Origin: Terricaulis sp.
Lineage (GTDB): Bacteria; Pseudomonadota; Alphaproteobacteria; Caulobacterales; Aquidulcibacteraceae
Length of the DNA: 64,000 nt
Assembly (NCBI GenBank): GCA_024707365.1
Contig: JANPZV010000001.1
Span: 62,001-126,000, forward strand
Reading direction: 5' to 3'
Part shown: positions 1 to 8,637 of the stretch, piece after piece
Layout of the letters: every line of letters starts with the position of its first letter
How positions within the stretch are numbered: the stretch's first letter is position 1
Made by a program: the position numbers and the translations under genes
The notes under the pieces: generated by a model
Told to the model about the DNA's origin: nothing
What the model saw: the letters and a program-made list of their open reading frames with translations, nothing else
Databases searched by the model: none

Positions 1-1
1 G

Positions 2-541
2 GCTGGGCTCAAGACCAATCGCCAAGTCATCTACGATGATTTCTACGCGGTGGAGCGCGATCTGGTTGAGCGCGGCATCACCAGCCCGCGCCGGCTCGGC
101 ATTCAGGGCGGCTCCAATGGCGGATTGCTGATGGGCGTCATGCTCAATCAGCACCCGGAAATGATCAACGCCGCCATCGTGCAAGTGCCGCTGCTCGATA
201 TGCTGCGCTACGATCAGCTGCTCGCCGGCGCATCATGGGTTGATGAATATGGCTCGCCCTCCGTGCCGGAAGAGCGCGCGTATCTGGAAACCATGTCGCC
301 CTACCAGAACCTGCGCCAGCGCGATGATTTCCCGCTGCCGTTCGTGCTCACCTCCACCAAGGACGATCGCGTCCATCCTGGCCATGCCCGCAAGTATGTG
401 GCGCGGCTGATGGAATTGGGCATGCCCGTGCTTTATTACGAGAATATCGATGGCGGCCATTCGGCGGCGGCCAATCTCAATGAAGCGGCCCGGCGCCGGG
501 CGCTCGAATATGTCTATCTCATGCAGCGCCTGATGGATTAA
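2..541 (+). CDS. Prolyl oligopeptidase family serine peptidase (S9), C-terminal part
   Basis: Only the last ~180 residues are in the window; the reading frame is open from base 2. This is the alpha/beta-hydrolase catalytic domain of an S9 (prolyl oligopeptidase-like) peptidase, which cleaves short peptides after proline. The nucleophile serine sits in GGSNGG (bases ~109-126), the catalytic aspartate in KDDRVHPGHA (~358-387) and the histidine in DGGHSAA (~451-471). All three triad positions are present and in the usual order, so the fragment looks active. Cell location cannot be judged without the N-terminus. The TAA stop is also the first three bases of a large palindrome. Confidence 0.9.
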   Translation, partial: AGLKTNRQVIYDDFYAVERDLVERGITSPRRLGIQGGSNGGLLMGVMLNQHPEMINAAIVQVPLLDMLRYDQLLAGASWVDEYGSPSVPEERAYLETMSPYQNLRQRDDFPLPFVLTSTKDDRVHPGHARKYVARLMELGMPVLYYENIDGGHSAAANLNEAARRRALEYVYLMQRLMD

Positions 542-613
542 AGCAACGGACTTTAAATTCGCCTCAGTCCGATGGCGGGCTCCGAGCGAATTTAAAGTCC
601 ATAAGTTGCTTTA
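539..613. repeat. Palindromic element 1 (TAAAGC...GCTTTA ends)
   Basis: Inverted repeat starting at the stop codon of the peptidase gene. An outer 9-bp stem (539-547 with 605-613) and an inner perfect 15-bp stem (548-562 with 586-600) are separated by a one-sided bulge at 601-604; the loop is 23 nt. It could act as a transcription end or mRNA-stabilising hairpin, but there is no T-run. Design and inner arm sequence closely resemble the next element. Confidence 0.8.
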
Positions 614-626
614 GAAACATTTGAAT

Positions 627-706
627 CTAAAGCGTCTTTGAGGACTTAAATGCGACGCGGGTGGTTGATCCATCGTTTGGGTCGCATTTAAGTCCCGACG
701 CTTTAG
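627..706. repeat. Palindromic element 2 (CTAAAGC...GCTTTAG ends)
   Basis: Second inverted repeat 13 bp after the first. A 10-bp outer stem (627-636 with 697-706) is followed by short unpaired bases (637-641 and 696), a perfect 15-bp inner stem (642-656 with 681-695) and a 24-nt loop. The inner arm begins GGACTTAAAT, against GGACTTTAAAT in element 1, so the two are related but diverged copies. Confidence 0.8.
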
Positions 707-726
707 GCTGAAGCCTCGGAGACCTC

Positions 727-1062
727 ATGAACATCGCGCGCGCGGCCATCGGCATACTCGGGCTCGCCCTTTTGGGGCTGATCATCTGGGCGTTCACCGC
801 CCAGCAGGATCTGCACGGCAGCTTCTTTGATCAAGCCGCCGTGCTGCTCACGCTGCCCTGGGGCGTTGTCGGCATCGCGGACCTTTTGGTCGGCTTTATC
901 CTGTTTGCGGTGCTGGTGTTCTTGACCGAGCGCTCTTTGCTCGTGGCCGCGCTGTGGGCCGCGCCCGTGCTTGTGCTCGGCAATGTGTGGGCGGCGGTTT
1001 GGTTTGTCATCCGCCTGCCGCATCTGGCCAAGCAGCTCTCTAAGCCGGATTGGCCGTCTTAA
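727..1062 (+). CDS. Small integral membrane protein, possibly DUF1475
   Basis: A 111-residue protein with three hydrophobic stretches (about residues 5-25, 36-66 and 72-95), short charged loops and a basic C-terminus (LAKQLSKPDW). A GGAG sequence lies about 6 bases before the ATG. Size and pattern resemble bacterial DUF1475 family members, but this is from memory of the family and no function is known. The last 23 bases overlap the end of convergent oxyR, so the 3' end of one transcript is antisense to the other. Confidence 0.55.
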   Translation: MNIARAAIGILGLALLGLIIWAFTAQQDLHGSFFDQAAVLLTLPWGVVGIADLLVGFILFAVLVFLTERSLLVAALWAAPVLVLGNVWAAVWFVIRLPHLAKQLSKPDWPS

Positions 1063-1972
1063 AGAGATCGCGCAGCAGGCTCGCCAAAAGCCGCGCTTCT
1101 TCCTCACGCTGGCCGCCCTCGCGCCAGGCGACGCCAATGGAGCGGCCCACGATCGGCTCGGCGAACGGGCGCATCTCCACATGCGCGCCCGCGGCCGCGC
1201 CGCCCTCTGCGGCGATCTTCGGCAGCAGCGTCACGCCCATGCCGCCCGCCACCATCTGCACCAGCGTCGCCAAGCTTGTGGCGCCCACGTCAGCCGCGCG
1301 CCGGCCCGGCTCAGAGCGGCAAACGCTCAGCGCATGCTCGCGCAAGCAATGGCCGTCCTCGAGCAGCAGCACCTCCTCGTCTTTGAGGTGGCCCGGCTCC
1401 AAATCGTTGCGCGCCGCCAGCGGATGGCCCTCCGGGCAAAGCAGGAAAAACTCATCCTCCGCCACCGGCACGCTGGCGACGCCATGGGCGCTGTAGGGCA
1501 GCGCGATCACCGCCGCATCCAGCGTGCGCGCGCGCAGCCCTTCAGCCAGACGCCCGGTTAAATCCTCGCGCAATTGCAGCCGCAGCCCAGGAAAACGCTT
1601 GCGCAGCAAAGGCAAAACCCGCGGCAGCAAAAACGGCGCGATCGTCGGGATCGCGCCGAGCCGGAACACGCCGCTGAACGGCCTGCCCGCCGCCTGCACC
1701 GCGCGCACCAAATCCTCGACCTCGCGCAGCGTCCGCGCCGCGCGCTCCGCCGCTTCGGCGCCCGCCGCCGTCAACACCGCGCCGCTGCGGCCGCGCTCCA
1801 CCAAGATCGCGCCCAGCGCGGCCTCAAGTTCCTTGATGCCGGCCGAGAGCGTCGGCTGGGTGACGCCCACCGCCTCGGCGGCCGCGACGAAACTGCCCTC
1901 AGCCTGGACAGCAGTGAGAAATTGGAGCTGCCGCAGCGTCGGCAGCGACGAAGCTGGAATTCGATCGTCCAT
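1040..1972 (-). CDS. oxyR: LysR-type peroxide sensor OxyR
   Basis: 310-residue LysR-family regulator. The N-terminal winged helix-turn-helix (residues ~10-68) contains the typical AEAVGVTQPTLSAGIKELE recognition region. The effector domain carries GHCLREHALSVC, which matches the OxyR redox pair: two cysteines nine residues apart, as Cys199 and Cys208 of E. coli OxyR. This separates it from ordinary LysR proteins. OxyR senses hydrogen peroxide by forming that disulfide and then activates antioxidant genes. No catalase or alkyl hydroperoxide reductase lies next to it. An OxyR-like half-site overlaps its own start codon, which suggests autoregulation. Confidence 0.88.
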   Translation of the reverse strand: MDDRIPASSLPTLRQLQFLTAVQAEGSFVAAAEAVGVTQPTLSAGIKELEAALGAILVERGRSGAVLTAAGAEAAERAARTLREVEDLVRAVQAAGRPFSGVFRLGAIPTIAPFLLPRVLPLLRKRFPGLRLQLREDLTGRLAEGLRARTLDAAVIALPYSAHGVASVPVAEDEFFLLCPEGHPLAARNDLEPGHLKDEEVLLLEDGHCLREHALSVCRSEPGRRAADVGATSLATLVQMVAGGMGVTLLPKIAAEGGAAAGAHVEMRPFAEPIVGRSIGVAWREGGQREEEARLLASLLRDLFKTANPA

Positions 1973-1985
1973 AGACCATCTCTAT
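1971..1985. promoter_or_regulatory. OxyR-like half operator ATAG-N7-CTAT
   Basis: ATAG (1971-1974), seven bases, CTAT (1982-1985) matches one half of the four-box OxyR consensus exactly. The next box in register (AGAT, 1993-1996) is degenerate. It overlaps the oxyR start codon on the minus strand, where an OxyR repressor or autoregulator would be expected. Only half the site is convincing. Confidence 0.4.
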
Positions 1986-2037
1986 TGAATGGAGATCGAT
2001 ATATTGATTTTACGAGCAGACGCCAAGGGCCGGCGCG

Positions 2038-3435
2038 CTAAGCTGCGGCGGCCTGGGTCCGCATTGGCGCCACCCGCAGCGGCACGCGGATGGTGAAGGT
2101 GGAGCCCACGCCCATCTGGCTCGTGGCTGTCACATCTCCGCCCATCGTGTTGGCCATGCGTTTGGCCACCGAAAGGCCAAGCCCCAGCCCGCCCTTTGCG
2201 CGCGTATGCGCCTGCTCGACCTGCGTGAACGGTGAAAAGATGCGCGCAAGATCGGCCTCGGCCACCCCGGCGCCAGTGTCGGACACAGCGATCGTCAGCC
2301 ATTCCTGACCCGCGCTCGCTTCACGCTCGGCGCTGACGGCGATCAGCCCCGCTTGCGTGAACTTCACCGCGTTCGAGAGCAGCGCACCAACACACACGAC
2401 CAATTTTTGCGCGTCATTGTGTGCGAACTCAGCGTCAGCCGAAACGCGCAGCGCGATCCGGTTGCCGCCCGCCTGCGCATCTTCGCGCACCAGCGTCAGC
2501 GCTTCATCAAGCAATTTGCGCACGTCGAAATCGCGCGGCGAGAGGCCATCGGCGCCCGCATCAACGCTCGACATATTGAGGATTTGATCAATGAGCCCAA
2601 GCAGGTGCCGCGCCGAAGCGGTGATGCGGTCAGCGTCGGCGGCCAATTCCGTGCGGCCTTCGGCCTGCATATCCTCGCCGATGATTTCCGCATAGCCGAT
2701 GACGGCGTTCAGCGGCGTACGCAATTCATGCGTCATCACCGCAAGAAACTCAGATTTCGCGCGGCTTGCTTCTTCGGCTTCGGCGCGTTTGGCTTCGGCT
2801 TCGAGCTGGCGCTCTTTCGCGGCCTGATGCGCGGCGCGCCAGCCGGCGGCCATCTGCCCGTTCATATAAGCAGAGCGCGCAATGTACGCCAAAAACCCAG
2901 CAACCCCGCAGGCCACCGCGATGGCCTCATACATCGGCTCGCCATGCACGGCGGTGCTCAACGGGATGAAGGGGATGATCAGAAGCGCCAGCGTCGCCGG
3001 GGCCGCGGAAATCAGCATAAAGCGCGGCGCTTGGAAGAAAAACAGCATCACGCTCACCAGCGACGACACAGCCATCAGCACGCTGAGCACACGCGCCGCC
3101 CCCGCCCCGAACGCGGCCAGGATCATCGGCAGCGCCGCAAAAATCATCAGCGTGAACAGGCAGCCCCACACAAACATGAGCCCGCCCGAGCGGCGTTGTG
3201 CTTCACCGCGCGCTTCGAGGTAAGATCGCGCTAACATCGCGTCAAAACCCATCGAAAGCAGCACAGCCAAGAACCAGCCAAGCCCGATTTCGTAGGAATT
3301 GAGCGCAAAACCAGCGCCCACCGCGAACAGTGCGGAGATCAGCACCCGCCAGCGCAGGCTGCTGACGCGCCCTCGCGCCGCCGCGAACATGGAAGAATCG
3401 TGAAAGTTCAACACTAATGCACCCGCTCGACTCAA
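2038..3435 (-). CDS. Membrane-bound sensor histidine kinase
   Basis: 465 residues. Six probable membrane helices fill residues ~28-190, followed by a charged coiled coil (~200-225). The HisKA domain has the phosphoacceptor histidine in MTHELRTPLN (~residue 235). The HATPase domain has an N-box (LLSNAVKF), G1 (SDTGAGV), an F-box-like FSPFTQVE and G2 (GGLGLGLSVA). All catalytic boxes are intact. No receiver or HPt domain is present and no response regulator gene is adjacent, so this is an orphan kinase. The membrane part has no recognisable extracytoplasmic domain, so the signal may be sensed within the membrane. It reads in the same direction as oxyR, 65 bp upstream. An internal start at MFAAARGR is possible. 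Confidence 0.85.
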   Translation of the reverse strand: MSRAGALVLNFHDSSMFAAARGRVSSLRWRVLISALFAVGAGFALNSYEIGLGWFLAVLLSMGFDAMLARSYLEARGEAQRRSGGLMFVWGCLFTLMIFAALPMILAAFGAGAARVLSVLMAVSSLVSVMLFFFQAPRFMLISAAPATLALLIIPFIPLSTAVHGEPMYEAIAVACGVAGFLAYIARSAYMNGQMAAGWRAAHQAAKERQLEAEAKRAEAEEASRAKSEFLAVMTHELRTPLNAVIGYAEIIGEDMQAEGRTELAADADRITASARHLLGLIDQILNMSSVDAGADGLSPRDFDVRKLLDEALTLVREDAQAGGNRIALRVSADAEFAHNDAQKLVVCVGALLSNAVKFTQAGLIAVSAEREASAGQEWLTIAVSDTGAGVAEADLARIFSPFTQVEQAHTRAKGGLGLGLSVAKRMANTMGGDVTATSQMGVGSTFTIRVPLRVAPMRTQAAAA

Positions 3436-3517
3436 TTGTAGGCAAACGAGATTGCGTTTGGATTAACCGGTTCCCAATTCCGGCGCGATCAGCGACGTTC
3501 AGCGAAAGGGCCGAGCC

Positions 3518-4623
3518 ATGAGCGATTTCGATGCCGCGATTGTGGGCGCGGGCGTTGTGGGGCTCGCCGCCGCCTACGCGCTGGCGCGCCGCGGCCAAAA
3601 TGTTGTGGTGCTGGAGCGCGAGGCGCTGATTGGCGCGGGCGTTTCCTCACGCAACTCCGAGGTGGTGCACGCAGGGCTTTACTACCCCACCGGCTCTTTG
3701 AAGGCGCGGCTGTGCGTGCAAGGGCGGCGCGCGCTTTACGCTTTCGCCGCCGCCCATGGCGTGGCGTATGAGCAATGCGGCAAGCTGGTCGTCGCCACCA
3801 GCGAAAGCGAAATCCCCGCGCTCGAAACCATCGCCAAACAAGCCGAAATCAACGGTGTCGAGGGCGTGCGCGCGATCAGCGGCGATCAAGCGCGGGCGAT
3901 CGAGCCTGGGCTCAACGCCGCCGCCGCGCTCGACGTCGCCGTCAGCGGCTTGGTGGATTCTGCACGGCTTTATGTTCGCGCTGCAAGGAGAGATCGAAGC
4001 CCATGGCGGCGTGATCGCCTTCAACGCCCCGTTCGTGGGCCGAAAGCCACCCCGAGGGCTTCATGGTGCGGCTGGGCGATGCCGACGGCGCGCGCTTCAC
4101 CACGCGCAGGCTGGTGACGGCGGCGGGGCTCGCAGCGCAAGCCTGCGCGGCCGCGATCGCGCCCTATCCAGCGGCGCGCATCCCCAAGCGACATTTGGGC
4201 AAAGGCAATTATTTCGCCCTCAGCGGGCTTAAAGCGCCATTTCGGCGCCTGATCTACCCGCCGCCGATCCCCGGCGCGCTCGGCACCCATTATCGGCGCG
4301 ATCTGGGCGGGGTCGCGCGCTTTGGGCCGGATCTGCAATGGGTGGAGGAGGAAGAGTACCGCGTGGATCCCGCGCGGGCCGAGAGTTTCTACGCCGCCGT
4401 GCGCCGGTTCTGGCCCGGCCTGCCCGACGGGGCGCTGACGCCCGATTATTCCGGCATCCGCCCGAAAATCCATGGCCCCGGCGAGCCTCAGCCCGATTTC
4501 ATGATCGACGACCCCGCCGCACACGGCGTCGAGGGCCTGATCTGCCTCTTCGGCATCGAAAGCCCCGGCCTCACCGCCTCGCTTGCACTCGGCGAGGAGA
4601 TCGCCACCCGCTTACGCGCATAA
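3518..4623 (+). CDS. FAD-dependent oxidoreductase, L-2-hydroxyglutarate oxidase-like (two frameshifts)
   Basis: Start ATG at 3518 after AAAGGG. The N-terminus is a Rossmann FAD-binding fold (IVGAGVVGLAAAYAL), followed by SSRNSEVVHAGLYYP, a signature of the LhgO/L2HGDH group of DAO-family flavoproteins. These oxidise L-2-hydroxyglutarate or related 2-hydroxyacids at the membrane. The product continues to a C-terminal FGIESPGLTASLA motif that closes the FAD site. The frame changes near 3965 and again near 4035, one extra base each time. Corrected, the protein is ~367 residues, normal for the family, so sequence errors are more likely than decay. The substrate is inferred from similarity only. 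Confidence 0.8.
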
Positions 4624-4783
4624 TTTGACCTTTCCGGCGCGCGCCACTAAAAGCCCGCCCACGCGCCAAGCCTTTTTGCGCGCTTTGACCGGCACAGCGC
4701 CCCATATAGGGCCAGAGGCTGGCGAGGCCCCCCGCCCGACGTGATCGTCCGGCGGGGCGAAACGCGTTTGGCCGTATGGAGTT

Positions 4784-6266
4784 ATGATGTTTGAGGCCCT
4801 CACAGAGCGTTTGACCGGCGTGTTCGACCGGCTCACCGGGCGCGGCGCGCTTTCGGAAGCCGATGTCGAGGCGGCGCTGCGCGAGGTGCGCGTGGCGCTG
4901 CTGGAAGCCGACGTCGCCCTCCCGGTGGTGAAAGATTTCATCGCCAAGGTGAAGCTGGACGCGGTTGGCGATTCCGTCGTCAAATCGGTCAAGCCCGGCC
5001 AGCAAGTCATCAAGATCGTGCATGACGCGCTGGTGGAGATGCTGGGCGGCGACGGCGCGCCCGAAGGGCTTCGCATCGCCGGCGAGCCGCCGAACATCAT
5101 CATGATGGCCGGCCTGCAAGGCTCGGGCAAAACCACCACCTCAGCCAAAATCGCGCTGCGCCTGACCAAGCAGGATAAGCGCCGCGTGCTGATGGCCTCG
5201 CTCGACACCCGCCGCCCGGCGGCGATGGAGCAGCTCACCACGCTCGGCAAGCAGATTGGGGTGGACGTGCTGCCGATCGGGGCCGGCCAATCGCCCGCCG
5301 AGATCGCCAAGCGCGCCATGAGCAGCGCGCGGCTTTCGGGCCATGACGTGCTGATCCTCGATACGGCGGGCCGCACCACGCTCGACGACGAGATGATGGA
5401 TGAGGCGGCCGAGATCGCCAAAATCGCAAAACCGCAGGAAATTCTGCTGGTTGGCGATAGCCTCACCGGCCAGGACGCAGTCGAAACCGCAAAGCGCTTT
5501 CATGCGCGCCTGCCCCTCACCGGCCTTGTGCTCACCCGCGCCGATGGCGATGGGCGCGGCGGCGCTGCGCTCTCGATGCGCGCCGTCACCGGGTTGCCGA
5601 TTAAGTTCCTGGGCGTCAGCGAGCGGCCTGACGGGCTTGAGCCGTTCGACGCCAAGCGCGTTGCGGGGCGCATCCTCGGCCAGGGCGATATCGTCGGCCT
5701 GGTTGAAAAAGCGGTCGAGCAGGTCGATCGGGACGAGGCCGAAAAGCTCGCCAAGAAGATGGCCAAGGGCCGCTTCGATTTCGACGATATGGAAAAACAG
5801 CTCGCCCAAGTGCTGCAGATCGGCGGCCTCAAGGGCGTCATGGGCATGCTGCCCGGCGCGCAGAAGATCAAACAGCAGGTCAGCGACGCCCAGCTCAACG
5901 ACAAGCAGATCCACCGCCAGATCGCCATCATCCGCTCGATGACCAAGGCCGAGCGGCAAAAGCCGGATCTGCTCAATGGCCGCCGCCGCGCCCGCGTCGC
6001 CAAAGGCGCCGGGGTGGAGGTCGTGGAGGTGAACCGCCTCCTTAAGATGCACCGGAACATGGCCGACATGGCGAAAGCCATGGGAAAGGGGAAAATGCCC
6101 TTCGGCATGCCTGGCATGGGGGGGATTTGGCGGCCGCGGCCCCAGCCCCGAAGCGCTGAAACAGCTCGGCGCCGGTCGTTCTTTACCGGGATTAACTGCG
6201 CCTTCGGGCCTTCCCGGCCTACCAGGCACGCTGCCGGGGCTTCCCGGCGGCGACAAAAAAAGCTAA
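4784..6266 (+). CDS. ffh: Signal recognition particle GTPase Ffh (3'-end frameshift)
   Basis: SRP54 protein that binds signal peptides of nascent membrane proteins and docks with FtsY. Visible are the N-domain helices, G1 (GLQGSGKTTT), the DTRRPAA motif, DTAGR, TRADGD in the TKxD position, and the M domain with NRLLKMHRNM. The frame breaks at a run of seven G (6118-6124). Removing one G gives a Gly/Pro/Leu-rich tail ending GGDKKS at TAA 6264-6266, typical of alphaproteobacterial Ffh. Uncorrected, the frame runs to 6298 and overlaps rpsP. ATG occurs twice in a row at the start (4784 and 4787); either may be used. It heads the rpsP-rimM-trmD operon. Confidence 0.93.
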
Positions 6267-6288
6267 GAGTTCAAAGGAGAAGCACGAA

Positions 6289-6650
6289 ATGTCGTTAAAA
6301 ATTCGCCTCGCCCGCGGCGGCGCCAAAAGCGCCCATTCTACTCAATCGTTGTGGCGGACGGCCGAAGCCCCCGTGATGGGCGTTTCATTGAGAAAGTTGG
6401 AACCTACAATCCTATATTGAAGCGTGACGATCCGGCTCGGGTCGTTCTGAAGCTCGAACGGATTCAAGATTGGATGAAGAAGGGCGCCCAGCCGACGGAC
6501 CGCGTGGCGCGGTTCCTTGACCAAGCTGGCGTCCTGAAGCGTCAGGCCCGCAACAACCCGCAAAAGGCCGCACCCGGCAAGAAGATGCAGGAACGCGCAG
6601 AAGCGCGCGCCAAGGCTTCCGCCGAACCTGAGGCCGCCTCGGAGGCGTAA
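6289..6650 (+). CDS. rpsP: 30S ribosomal protein S16 (frameshift)
   Basis: Starts [13 protein letters not shown], the S16 N-terminus, and after a break continues [21 protein letters not shown], the family core. One A is missing from the A-run at 6325-6328; restoring it gives [14 protein letters not shown] and a ~120-residue protein. S16 is essential for 30S assembly, so a true pseudogene is implausible. AAAGGAG lies about 10 bases before the ATG. The C-terminal tail is Ala/Glu/Lys-rich, as in other alphaproteobacteria. It lies 22 bp after the corrected ffh stop and 5 bp before rimM. Confidence 0.93.
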
Positions 6651-6655
6651 AGTCC

Positions 6656-7843
6656 TTGCCCACGAAGAAACCCGCCAAGTCCGCCGCCAAGCCGGCCGCT
6701 AAAGCCAAGAAGGCCGCAGCGCCCGCCCCCGCCGCCAAAAAGGCGGCGGCGGCCAAGCCGGTCGCGCGCCCCGCCCCCGCCAAGGCGGCGGCTAAGCCCG
6801 CGCCTGCGCCCAAGCCCGCGCCGAAGCCGGCGGCCAAGGCGGCGCCCGCGCCCAAAGCAGCGGCCAAGCCTGCGCCAAAGCCTGCCGCGAAAGCCGCGCC
6901 GAAGGCCGCCCCCGCTCCAAAGGCGGCGGCAAAGCCCGCCGCGGCGGCCAAGCCGGCCAAGCCCGCGCCGGAGCCGAAGGTTGAGGTGAAAGCCGCAAAG
7001 CCCGCGACGGCCCCGAAGCCGGAGCCCAAGCCGAAAGCCGAAGCCAAGCCCGCCCCGGCGCCGAAGCCGGCCAAGGCGGCAAAGCCGGTGAAGCCGCCCA
7101 AGCTCGCCCCGGTTGAAGCCGCGTTCGCCAAGACCCCGCCGGCCAAGCCGCTGGCGGTGGCCGCTGGCCGCGCCCAACCGGTGACGATGGCCAACGGCGC
7201 AACCGCGCGTCCGCTGCCGCCGCCGAAAACCTTGGCCGCGCCCAAGCCGGTCGCGACCGCGCCCGAGCCTGAGACGGCGGGCGAGTCCAAGCCGGTGCCC
7301 GCCTTCAAAGGCAAAGTGGGATCAGCCAAGGGCATGGTGCTGGTGGGCGCTATCGCCGGCGCCTATGGCGTCAAAGGCGAGGTGCGCATCCGCGCCTTTA
7401 CCGAGAAGAAGGAAGGCGTCATCGCCTACGGCCCGCTGCACGGCGAAGACGGCAAAGTGCTGCTCAAGCCCAAGAGCTGGCGTGAACTGAAAGACGGCGT
7501 GGCCGTTATTGCTCCTGAAGTGAAAACCAAGGAGCAAGCGGATCAAATGCGTGGCGAACGCCTCTACGTGCCCCGCGCCAACCTGCCCGCCACGGCGGAA
7601 GACGAATTCTACATCGTCGATCTGCTGGGCTGCCGCGCTGAGGCGGTCGATGGCAAGGTGCTGGGCGAGATCGTAGCCGTGTGGAATTTCGGCGCCGGCG
7701 ACATCATCGAGTATCGCCCCCCGAACGGCGGCCCCAACGTGCGCATCACCTTCACGCGCGACAGCGCCCCGCTGGTGGATCTCACCGGCAAGCGCGTCGT
7801 GCTTGACCCGCCCGCGCCCGAGCCGGAAGCGGTGGGCAAGTAA
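6656..7843 (+). CDS. rimM: Ribosome maturation factor RimM with a long Lys/Ala/Pro-rich N-terminal extension
   Basis: 395 residues in one open frame from TTG at 6656. The C-terminal ~170 residues (from ~7328) are RimM: VGAIAGAYGVKGEVRIRAFTE opens the N-terminal barrel and the PRC-barrel part holds EFYIVDLLGCRAEA and the GAGDIIEYR region. RimM binds S19 and assists 30S head maturation. The first ~220 residues are nearly all K, A and P in repeated KPAPKPAAKA units, like histone H1 tails. ATG codons at 7187 and 7334 could start a normal-sized RimM, but the 5-bp spacing to rpsP and the intact 660-bp frame favour translation of the tail. Confidence 0.85.
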   Translation: MPTKKPAKSAAKPAAKAKKAAAPAPAAKKAAAAKPVARPAPAKAAAKPAPAPKPAPKPAAKAAPAPKAAAKPAPKPAAKAAPKAAPAPKAAAKPAAAAKPAKPAPEPKVEVKAAKPATAPKPEPKPKAEAKPAPAPKPAKAAKPVKPPKLAPVEAAFAKTPPAKPLAVAAGRAQPVTMANGATARPLPPPKTLAAPKPVATAPEPETAGESKPVPAFKGKVGSAKGMVLVGAIAGAYGVKGEVRIRAFTEKKEGVIAYGPLHGEDGKVLLKPKSWRELKDGVAVIAPEVKTKEQADQMRGERLYVPRANLPATAEDEFYIVDLLGCRAEAVDGKVLGEIVAVWNFGAGDIIEYRPPNGGPNVRITFTRDSAPLVDLTGKRVVLDPPAPEPEAVGK

Positions 7844-7869
7844 GCGCACGCAGCTTACAAGCTCAGGCG

Positions 7870-8532
7870 ATGTTCGCCGCCTCGATCATCACCCTCTTCC
7901 CGGAAGCGTTTCCGGGCACGCTCGGCGTTTCGCTGATCGGTAAGGCGCTGCGCGAGGGCGCATGGTCGCTTGAAACGGTGAACCTGCGCGATTTCGGCGC
8001 CGGCCCGCACAAGAACGTAGATGACACCCCGGCCGGCGGCGGCGCCGGCATGGTGCTGCGCGCGGATACAACGGCGGCGGCGATTGACTCGATCCCGCGC
8101 AATGATCGCCCGCTGATCTACCTCTCCCCGCGCGGCGAGCAGCTCAGCCAAGCGATGGCGCAAGAATGGGCGAGCGGCCCCGGCCTCATCGTGCTGTGCG
8201 GGCGCTTTGAAGGCCTCGATGAGCGCGTGATCGAAGCGCGCGGCATGCGTGAAATCGCTGTCGGCGAAGCCGTGCTCGCCGGCGGCGAAGCGGCCGCGCT
8301 GGTGCTGCTGGAGGCGTGCGTGCGCCTGCTGCCCGGCGTGCTGGGCAATGCGCACTCCACCGTCGAAGAAAGCTTCAGCGACGGCCTGCTCGAGCATCCG
8401 CAATACACCCGCCCGCGCGAATGGGAGGGCCGCGCCATCCCCGACGTGCTGCTTTCAGGCGATCACGCCAAAATCGAAGCCTGGCGCAAAAGCGAACGCG
8501 AACGCATCACGCGCGAGCGGCGCGGAGGCTAA
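7870..8532 (+). CDS. trmD: tRNA (guanine-N1)-methyltransferase TrmD
   Basis: 220-residue SPOUT methyltransferase that makes m1G37 in tRNAs and prevents +1 frameshifting. Seen are VDDTPAGGGAGM, the trefoil-knot AdoMet site (LCGRFEGLDERVIE and AVGEAVLAGGE) and SFSDGLLEHPQYTRP with the catalytic aspartate. Length is slightly short of the 230-250 usual. It is in the rpsP-rimM-trmD operon, 26 bp after rimM. Its TAA stop coincides with the left end of a palindromic element. Confidence 0.95.
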   Translation: MFAASIITLFPEAFPGTLGVSLIGKALREGAWSLETVNLRDFGAGPHKNVDDTPAGGGAGMVLRADTTAAAIDSIPRNDRPLIYLSPRGEQLSQAMAQEWASGPGLIVLCGRFEGLDERVIEARGMREIAVGEAVLAGGEAAALVLLEACVRLLPGVLGNAHSTVEESFSDGLLEHPQYTRPREWEGRAIPDVLLSGDHAKIEAWRKSERERITRERRGG

Positions 8533-8637
8533 AGCAGATGCGCCTATGGAGCGCGGGCGTCCTCGCCCGCGTTTACGCCAGCCAGGACGCCCGCGCTCCA
8601 TAGGGCGGTTGCATCGAATGTAACGCACGACGCTTTA
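8530..8637. repeat. Palindromic element 3, filling the gap between trmD and the GH5 gene
   Basis: Core: a perfect 21-bp inverted repeat (8543-8563 with 8584-8604) around a 20-nt loop. Flanks are TAAAGC at 8530 and GCTTTA ending at 8637. The left TAA is the trmD stop codon and the right TTA (8635-8637) is the stop codon of the convergent GH5 gene, so the element occupies exactly the whole gap. Bases 8539-8584 recur identically at 31233-31278. It probably ends transcription in both directions, though it has no T-run. Confidence 0.85.

Noticed and set aside
3462..3480. CtrA binding site near TTAACC
   Set aside because: The second half-site of TTAA-N7-TTAA is missing.
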